A stretch of 23,552 nt of DNA from Ophiothrix spiculata (lineage: Eukaryota; Echinodermata; Ophiuroidea; Amphilepidida; Ophiotrichidae), in NCBI GenBank assembly GCA_000969725.1, contig JXSR01S002669.1, one strand, 5' to 3'. This document shows, piece after piece, positions 1-9,100 of this stretch. Position numbers and translations under genes: made by a program. A model generated the notes under the pieces. The model was not told the DNA's origin. It did not search any database and saw nothing but the letters and a program-made list of their open reading frames with translations. Within the stretch, counting starts at the first letter, position 1, and each line of letters starts with the position of its first letter.

Positions 1-570
1 AAATGGAATCACCCAATGGAACATACCATTATTTTATAGGGATGGGGTTGATTATTTAGCAAAATAATTTAACCCCTCCCACACCATTATTTTATGAAAT
101 GGAATGACCCAGTGGAACATTCTATTATTATGTGGGGATGATGTTTTGATTATTTAGCCCCTCCACACCCCTATTTTATTAAATGGAATCGCCCATTTTG
201 TAGGAGATTATTTGCAAATATTTTTCCCCATGCACACCCTTTTATAAAATGGAATTATCCATTGGAACATTCCGTTATTTATGGGGAACAGGTTTTAATT
301 ATGTAGTTAAATGTTTATGCCCCTCCACACCCCTTCTTTATAAAATGGAATGACCCGATGGAACATTCCACTTTTGATTATTTAGTGAAATATTTTGGCT
401 CCACACCTCTATTTTACGAAATGGAATGACCAAATGGAACATTTTCATTTTATGGTGATGAGGTTTTGATTAATTAGCAAAATATTTTTGCCCATGCACA
501 CCCCTATTTTATAAAATGGAATTATCCAATGGAACATTTCATTATATCATGGGGATAAAATACCCTGAAG
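1..570. repeat. Tandem array, unit 66-97 bp, about 6.5 copies
   Basis: The motif AAATGGAATGACCCAATGGA recurs with small changes at 1, 97, 181, 247, 343, 419 and 514. Between these lie shared blocks (GGGGATGAGGTTTTGATTA, CCCCTCCACACCCCTATTTT). Unit length varies because the middle is partly deleted in some copies. The array starts at or before the left edge. No coding signal. Confidence 0.9.
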
Positions 571-833
571 GGATGTTCCTTTATTTTTACAGGCTGTGGC
601 TTTGAATTGTAATAAGAAAACTGAGCACTACAACATAATAAAGAAATTAGACAATAATTACAAGTGCTTGTATTGTTGTTATTGTAAGTAAAAGTGTAAA
701 CAAAAACTACCAATTACATAATTGGATGGTGATAATATCCATTTCTACAACAAGTTACTCAAGGCTACTGAAGATATTGTCCGGAATACATCACATTTTT
801 AGTATCTTGTTTGTAAGTTAAACGGTCATTGAC
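571..833. other. Gene-free stretch
   Basis: AT-rich unique-looking sequence between the left array and an AT microsatellite. I see no gene, RNA or repeat here. Confidence 0.5.
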
Positions 834-859
834 ATATATATATATATATATATATATAT
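834..859. repeat. (AT)n microsatellite
   Basis: Thirteen uninterrupted AT dinucleotides. Confidence 0.95.
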
Positions 860-1070
860 CGATTACCACAAAAAGTGTACCTTATTCGTACCTTTGGGTT
901 GAGCCTAAACAAATATATTTTGAACAAGAACATGAACATCTGGACAGTCACCACACAATAATTTTGAACAATGAGTTTATAGAACACACAAGTGTTCTGG
1001 GTGCATGATTCTAAAAATGCACAATGCTTTAAACCGGTGTTCTGGTTGCGTAAACTGAGTGTTATAGATA

Positions 1071-1227
1071 TAGACATACTTGTTTTGTCAACAACCTAAT
1101 TTGGAGACAAATATATTTGTTGTAGACATACTTGTTTTTTCAACAACCTAATTTGGAGACAAATATATTTGTTGTAGACATACTTGTTTTGTCAACAAGC
1201 TAATTTGGAGACAAATGTATTTGTTGT
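1071..1227. repeat. 52-bp direct repeat, three copies
   Basis: TAGACATACTTGTTTTGTCA starts copies at 1071, 1123 and 1175. The units also share CTAATTTGGAGACAAATATA and differ by only a few bases. A more diverged relative of the 3' part (GGGGACAAATATATCTGTTG) lies at about 1318-1343 and continues after 1555, interrupted by the hAT-like MITE. Confidence 0.9.
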
Positions 1228-1343
1228 AACTCTCAAAACCATTTTCCACCAAATATCTTGAAAAATATTGGCGTTTAACCCATTTTAGCACAATAAAACA
1301 TATTTTGGCGGCCAATTTTGGGGACAAATATATCTGTTGTAAC

Positions 1344-1547
1344 CAGTGTTCCGGCTATATCGCCAATAAGGCGCTGGAGCGGTGACAATTGGCGTAACTA
1401 GTTTCTGAAAATATGTGAGAAGGATATTTTCTGGTATTACTGAGCAAATTTTCAGCCACAGCTGATGACTTTGGCGCAAGCACCTCTTCAACTTTGTCAA
1501 ACTTGGTCTAATTGGCGCAAGCTCAAAAACCCTTAGCGGGAACACTG
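1344..1547. mobile_element. hAT-type MITE, 204 bp, with 8-bp target duplication
   Basis: The termini are inverted: CAGTGTTCC at the left, GGAACACTG at the right. They are flanked by gttgtaac (1336-1343) and gttgtaaa (1548-1555), an 8-bp direct repeat with one mismatch. CAGTG ends and 8-bp duplications are typical of hAT transposons. It is too short to encode a transposase. It is rich in GGCG/GGCGC motifs inside. Confidence 0.82.
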
Positions 1548-1727
1548 GTTGTAAAACTGTCAAAGTCATTATCTATCAAATATTTTGAACAGGTCTTGTT
1601 AAAGACATCTTGAGCATATCTGCTAATGCAATCTGATTTGAACTCAAACTTATAGGTACTTGTGACACATGGTTTATGGGGTACAAACCGGTGGTTCTCA
1701 CTCAATTATAAAGTGCCACACAAATGT

Positions 1728-2167
1728 GACCCGTCATATCGAAAGGTACCTTAAGGGTCCCAAAATCAAAATAGATTTTTTGATCTCATTTGAAAGCTGA
1801 GATTTTAAGCTTTAAAATTACACCTTGCTTTTGGTTATTGGATGTTCTGTTGCAAAGTTACATTTAAATTGGTCAAAGACATCGGGCTGATTCGGAAAAC
1901 AATAGTTCTGAGAAAATCGAGTTGAACGTTTTTGTAGTAAGTAAAACTTGAATAGAGAGAGGAATTTTATCTTAGTTTTTTACCACATTCTTATGTTTTG
2001 GATGCTGGGACTTGATTGATATGATAGAATACACTTCAAAGGTAATGTTTCCGATTAAATTAGAAATTTTACCTTGGACGTGATTTTTGACAATGCTCAA
2101 CTTGAAGCTGGCCCATATCTCGTAATTTACTATGCCGACCGTAAGGTACCTTTCAATATGATGGGTA
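1728..2167. mobile_element. Inverted-repeat element, about 440 bp
   Basis: The left end CCGTCATATCGAAAGGTACC (with flanking bases, 1728-1753) pairs with the right end GGTACCTTTCAATATGATGG (2142-2167); 23 of 26 positions agree. There is no coding capacity and no clear target duplication, so the exact edges are uncertain. Probably a non-autonomous DNA transposon. Confidence 0.65.
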
Positions 2168-3027
2168 TTGTATGATAGAAGCGCCAAATGCACCTCTTTT
2201 ACAGCTTATTTCTAATGTATTTCTTTGTTTTTTTGAGAGAGACTTAAAATGAAAATCGGTACAAGTCGAAGCGCTAAATTTGATGCATGCGCCACTAGTT
2301 GAGAAGTACTGATATAAACACTGATCACAACATGCCATTTTCAAATGGCAGTAACTACCATGTACTTTTTTTTGCAGGTATCGAACTTTGGAGGTTCCAG
2401 TCTCAGAGCAGGAGTACTCACCTTGAAAAGGGGTATGGGGATGAGCTCAGCAGTTCCCTAAGACCCCCACTTCAGCATGTTTCAAGAACCTTTTTTCAAC
2501 TAAATCAGTCTCTCACAGCATAATTCTATGAAAACTTTCTATTCTAAAGTCTCAAATTTGGCCAAAATTATATTCTATTAGCCCTATGTTGTCCAAAAAA
2601 AAGGTTCTTTATGCCATATTTTTTCCATCGAATCACTTCTTGAAGCCCCTGTTTTTGTTGCCTACCTCTTCTTCCAGCCCCCTATTCTTGGCTCTTTGGG
2701 CCGTACACCTAAACCAAAATAAAAGTTAATACACCACGGTTCCTCAGTGTTCTACACTTGACCATCTGTTGCCAACTTAACCCAACCTACGCAAACGTAA
2801 ACATCCCTGCTAAGTGTGATGGGGATGAGGTTGTTTGATTGAAGAGGCAGGCATAGTGCACTGTAAATCTCAAGCATTTTGGACACATAGTTTGACACCT
2901 CTATTATCTAACATGAACTAGAGTGAATACATAATCAAAATAAGTAATACAAAACACTATGAACAAGTGATTTGGCATCTTTGAATGTCAGTAAACAAAG
3001 TCTTTGGTCTCAGGTCGTCAAAACCCC
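2168..3027. other. Region downstream of the PARP2-like gene, includes its 3' UTR
   Basis: No gene visible. It must hold the proximal 3' UTR (minus strand) next to 3028. A CATAAA variant hexamer (minus strand, 2608-2613) is the only weak poly(A) candidate I noted. A short hairpin TGCCATTT-TC-AAATGGCA sits at 2333-2350. Confidence 0.4.
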
Positions 3028-3181
3028 TCATTTGAAGTTAAATTTCGTTTTGACTAGGTATCTCATCTTGATTTGGTTGACATCATAGACTATATATTCG
3101 TTATAGTTGAGTGTGTATCCATTGGGGTTGGTAACTCCTGTATTGCAACTTTTCCCGAGGGGAACTACTACACCATCAGAC
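3028..3181 (-). CDS. PARP2: Exon N: end of ART domain, catalytic Glu, stop
   Basis: Acceptor ttttcccag. It encodes [34 protein letters not shown] and [12 protein letters not shown], then TGA. The Glu of YNEYIVY is the polymerase-specific catalytic Glu. The protein ends at FNFK, a few residues short of human PARP2 (FNFLQLW). I found no AATAAA or ATTAAA signal on this strand within about 2.4 kb downstream, so the poly(A) site is undetermined. Confidence 0.97.
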
Positions 3182-6100
3182 CTGGGAAAAAAAAGAATGA
3201 CAAGGTTATGGTTACAAACAAACAGTGTCAATTGTGATAAATCATGAATAAACCCTTGAATTTGACGAGTCGCTATACCAGCACACATGTACATGACTGT
3301 ATACATGTCCGATGTGCCGGTTGAACCGCTTTTAGCACACGGGTCAGAAACTTGATATGCCTGTCTACCAGCATGGGTGGCTACAATTTACAATTTTTGG
3401 TTTACATCGGAAGACATCAATGAATTTTTGAACCTTGGTTGATGAGTCATTTTGCTTTAATTTAAACAAGAGAACTTTTATAATATGTAAACTGTTTCAT
3501 CCCATCCCAATCTATTCAACTTACATGGTAATGTTAGCACCAGCATCCGGTGCCATCTTGCCCAGTCCTCTGACGCTGTTAGTACCTGCTGGTAGTTTAG
3601 CAGCCTCATAATCTGCAGCTAATAAGTCGTTAGTCTTTCCTAATGCAACCTAGGAAAAACACATATGAAATTCATTTAATCAAAGATAATTTAAAAGGAA
3701 CTTTTAAAGCAATACATAAAGATCCTACAAAAAGCATGCCACCTGTGACCTATGAATTTTGAATAACTTGACCGAATTTCAAATTGAAGGCTAATTCACA
3801 AGCTTGTGAGCAGCCAATCACAAGTGTAAATGCAAAGTGTCTGGTTTCGACTTAAATATTTTCAAGTCGCCCACATTGTATGTGCCCCCCACATTTGTGT
3901 GTCTCGATCATGAAATGAAGTGTTGCAACACACATTTACGGTCATGTGTTGGGTGTGCAAGTTGACAATTTCCCACGTTCATGACACGTGCACAGTCGTT
4001 AAATGGCATGTGGTATCCTAAATGTAAGAATTAGTTCAGATTTGTTTTAATCCTTTGATTATTTCCCATGTTTGATAGTGTAGTTAGATCCAATCCCTTG
4101 TCCTTTAATCTTAACTGATTAGATGATATGCTGGCAATTATCAGCATAAAATGATCAACTAGGTCAAATTAAATCGATTAGAATCAACAAGTTAACCATC
4201 AAACTCCCCACTTCACATACCTCTAATCTCTATCGACAAAGCGGGCCCGCTTCAGTGTTATCTCAAGTTAAACCAAATAGATTTTATAGTATCGATCTAT
4301 AGGCCTAAAAAAATTATTTGATTGGCGTAACCCGACCGACCCTATTTTTACCGCTGACCCTAAATATTTTTATTTATTTGTTTGTGTATCGGTAGAGCAT
4401 GGTAAAAAACCTCAAAATCCAAAATTTGATGGGAATCGATTCATGGGGCCTGAGATATGGCTTGCAGGACATTCAAAATGACAAATAAAAGAAATTACAG
4501 AAAAAGTGAAGATGTTTTTTGTATATGTGTCGTATATGTTGTGTTCTTGTATGTGAAACGTAGACTTTAAAAAAAAAAAATCCAACCTACCTACCCTCTT
4601 TTTTTTCTATGTTACACCAATCAAACAATTTTTTTTTAGGCCTAATACATTTCTCGTAATGTTCAGTATTATTATGCAAGGTTTGAGTAAATGTCATTGA
4701 ATAATTTTGACTGACTTGAAAAACATTTACGGGGGAAATTCACAATCACTCTGCACATATCGAGGAGAAGCCTGTAATCGAAAGGGAACTTCACCTAAAT
4801 TAAACAAGTTATTTTTTGTGGTTACCAGTGTTCATAAAATTACACATAAAAGGCATTAAAATGTCTAAAGAGCGGTTATTAATGACAATAATAACTGCAC
4901 ACCATCTATTTTACGGCCATTGTGTGAATTCGTCAGTGATTGTTTTGGACCTGGGTATTTTTCTTCGGGAGCTGCGCTCCCTCAGAAAAATACCTCGATC
5001 CAAAACAATCACCTCATCCCAATTCACACAACACAATCCAACTTCAACATCAAAAACCTATACTCTATAAACCTTGAAGTATGCAACAAGCAACCAGACT
5101 CTGTTACAAGATCCATAACATATCCCTTGTATTCTTCAACATTGTGAACTGGTAGTTTTGTATTGTGTAAGAGACTAGTAATGATTGATTAGGACCAAAT
5201 CACTGCATATTAATATTTTTGTACATGAATCGGTCATGATTTTTGGCTAATGTTGTTGCTACCACATGGACATAACTTTTTTTGAATATTCAGCAAGATT
5301 GGGAACATTGTTTTGATTCTAAAAATTCAGACTAATCCCAGGGGACTAATTTACTTCCCTGTATGGTCATATTGGTTTATGTGCGTTAATCGGCTGCTTG
5401 TTGCATACTTCAAGATTTACAGATTATATATAGGATACTGTGTCACCAGGGGTCTGGTAACACATGGCAAGAGAGACTTACCTCACATAAGACAAGGAAT
5501 CCATCTGGTTTATTCCTTGAAGCAAAACAATAGTTGGCTGATTTGGATGACATATCTGCAAAGTAAACGCCTTTACCAAACTGAAAAAAATCAAAAAGGA
5601 CACCTGATTAGCACAGAAATTGTTACGTTAACATGTTCTCTAGCATTAAAGGTGGAATCCATGATACTAGTGAGATTAAATCCTCCCAACTTAACTCTCT
5701 ACTGAAAAAAAAAGATAAAAATAAAAATGAAGGAAATATCATTTGATTTTGATCATACATTTTCTCAAGTTTTATAACCTTTCATTTTAAGCTTTAATTT
5801 TCTATCCACATACCATCCCTGGAATGAAATTCCCTTCCACCCTCAATATATAGCTCGGTGACAACTGAAAGCTTCAAGAACAGCATCAAACAACTGTAAT
5901 TTTTTAATCACCCATATTGTAAGCTCATGTGGTATATCGCCTCATGGATGGGTTGCCAGTAATTGGCCTACAGCCACATATTTCCTGCATTTTGCAGATG
6001 TTGTATAAATTATCTGCAGCCCTTGACCAAAGACGCACGCTACAAGAGTCATTTAAATGCTTCTGGTGGCACAATGCGTAACCCTTGACCCAAGATACCA

Positions 6101-9100
6101 GCTACATTTGTCATTCAATAGACCCCATCCATCCTCACCCCTCATTAGCCTACCATATAACCAGCGCCTCTGGTGGCTCAATGCTTAACCTTTAATCCAA
6201 GATACCAGCTACATTAGTCATTTAAGAGGTGCCATTCATTCTCCCTGATCAATCACCAATCATATAACCAGTAACAGGCGCCTTTGTTGGCACAATGCAT
6301 AACCCTTGACCCAAGATACCAGCTACAATTGTGAATCCTATGATATACTATTATTGGAATCATTAAATTTCCTACAAATCAAATCTGCAGGGTTCGTATG
6401 ATGAGAGGGTATGTAACTATGCATCGCTAATGAAAATACAGGGGCGTATCTTGATTGGTTGCTTGAGCAGCATTTGCATGAAAAGGAAAGTTTTTTGTAC
6501 TGCGTGAGGCCAGAGGCTTGTTAACTGTATGCATTTGTTGCATTCAATATTTCATGATTTGTAGGAAGTTTAATGACTTCAATAATAGCAAGATGCAGCT
6601 AGCATGTCACGCATGTGGTTTGGTTTTAGCTGCTTCGAAGAAGAAATGAGTCCTCATCCAATAAACCACCTACCATATAGCAAGTAACAGGCACCTCTGG
6701 TGGCGCAATACGTAACCCTTGACCAAAGATGCCAGCTACAATGGTCATTTAAATGAGTCCTGATCCACTAAACCACCTACCATATAGCCAGTAACAGGCG
6801 CCTCTGGTGGCGCAATGCGTAACCCTTGACCCAAGATGCCAGCTACAATAGTCATTTAAATTAGTCCTGATCCACTAAACCACCTTCAATATAGCCAGTA
6901 ACAGGCGCCTCTGGTGGCGCAATGCGTAGCCCTTGACCTAAGATGCCAGCTACAATAGTCATTTAAATAAGTCCTCATCCACTAAACCACCTACCATATA
7001 GCCTAGCCAGTAACCGGCGCCTCTGGAGGAGCAATGCGTAGCCCTTGACCTAAAATGCCAGCTACAATAGTCATTTACATGAGTCCTCATCCACTAAACC
7101 ACCTACCATATAGCCAGTAACAGGCGCCTCTGGTGGTGTAATGCGCAGCCCTTAACCCAAGATGCCAGCTACAATAGTCATTTAAACCAGTCTTCATCAA
7201 CTAAACTACCTACCATATAGCCAGTAACAGGCGCCTCTGGTGGCGCAATGCGTAACCCTTGCCCCAAGATGCCAGCTACAATAGTCATTTAAATTAGTCC
7301 TGGTCCACTAAACCACCTACCATATAGCCAGTACCAGGCGCCTCTGGTGGAGCAATGCGTAACCCTTGACCTAAGATGCCAGCTAAAATAGTCATTTACA
7401 TGAGTCCTCCACTAAACCACCTACCATATAGCCAGTAACAGGCGCCTCTGGTGGCGCAATACGTAACCCTTGACCCAAGATGCCAGCTACAATAGTCATT
7501 TAAATTAGTCTTGATCCACTAAACCACCTACCATATAGCCAGTACCAGGCGCCTCTGGTGGCACAATGCGTAACCCTTGACCTAAGATGCCAGCTACAAT
7601 AGTCATTTACATGAGTCCTCCACTAAACCACCTACCATATAGCCAGTAACAGGCGCCTCTGGTGGCGCAATGCGTAACCCTTGACCCAAGATGCCTGCTA
7701 CGTTCGTCAGCCTGGAACCATGCCATAGTAGCATCTTGTTTCCAACATCTTTGAATTTCCTTTTCTCTCCACGTCTGTCCACTTCAAAGACATCTTCAAC
7801 CTCCATGGTATATTGAGTATGTGTCTTGGCATGGGTGTTTTTGACATATTCTTTTATAGTCTGTGTAAAAACAAAATAAAACATCAAATTTTATCTTTCT
7901 TTTTTGGGGGAAATACAGACTATAGAAAAGAAAGAACTTATAACTTGTCAGCTGCTTTTGAAGTCTAAAACACAATCATATATCATCCATCTACATTTAA
8001 AATGTAATATTAGACCTGGGGCCCGTTTCATTAATATTTGAATCCAGCGTATGTTTGATTTATCAAGCGTAAAATAGGTTGATACAATGCAAATTTACTT
8101 TTGAAATCAAACATAAATATATGTTTTGAAATCAAACATGCTTGATTCAAAAACGGGCCCAGTAGTGGTAAAGAAAAAGCTGGTGCTCTATAAACTCCTA
8201 GTTGGGTGTGTAAAGCTTCAATGGTTCTCAACAGCATAAAATTTCTTACCAACTCCTGTTAGTCTGCAACAGTAATTGACGTTTATTTTCTTCGGGATTT
8301 GCTCCAGATTTTGACCTTCCCCCCCCCCCCCCCCCCCGACTGATAATAAAACATGCTATTTTTTCATAATGAAGAACTTTCTTTACTTTGATCAACACTA
8401 AATAGGTGGGCCTCTTCACATTGTGAATTGATACAGATAAGCGTGCGCATAGCTGAACAAGGCACAACTGCAGGAGACGCAGCGCGCGTTGTACATGTGA
8501 CTCGTGCATCAGTATCTTCAGCGCGCATGGAAGTGCGATATAATGTTTACTTCGGGATAAAGAAAAACCTCATAATTCCCGCCTATTTAGTGTCGATCAA
8601 AGTATACTAAAGTATCAGAGAACAGACCACTTGAGTGGTTTAATTAATCAGAGCATGAATAATTAATTAATGAAATATGGGGTCAACGACCATTCTAAAA
8701 AGATATCCGAAGATGAAATCAGATTTTCTTTGTATAGAATATGTAACTTATTGACATTGAGTTCTCAATGCATTCGTACATGATGTACAGCACCACACAC
8801 AGTTGAGACAAATCAACCTGCACGGTCGGATTCGTCTATAACAAAAATGTTTATTTGTCACATATTTTCTACTGAATTACGTTTTACTACATTGGGCAGA
8901 TAAGTGTGAAGAATCGCACCCAATGGTTTGAGAATGATAATTGAAAAAAACACACCACAATTTGTCACTTTGAAGACACTCGCTGTGATAATTCTTATCA
9001 ACAGATGGCGGTGTTACAGAACCAGTTGTTGGACAGTGGTATGATAACTTTTGACAAAACGCATGTGGTATCAACGCGTAAGATTTGCCCCTTACACGCT

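Noticed and set aside
2299-2523. Plus-strand open frame with a splice-like tttttgcag start
   Set aside because: No homology recognised, no donor partner, and it is likely old repeat or downstream flank.
5313-5705. Plus-strand open frame of 130 codons
   Set aside because: It runs antisense across exon L of the PARP2-like gene and an inverted-repeat element; composition is AT-driven and it has no recognisable motif.
6665-7635. Regular direct repeats as a CRISPR-like array
   Set aside because: Units are contiguous with no unique spacers, contain exon sequence and lie in an animal intron.
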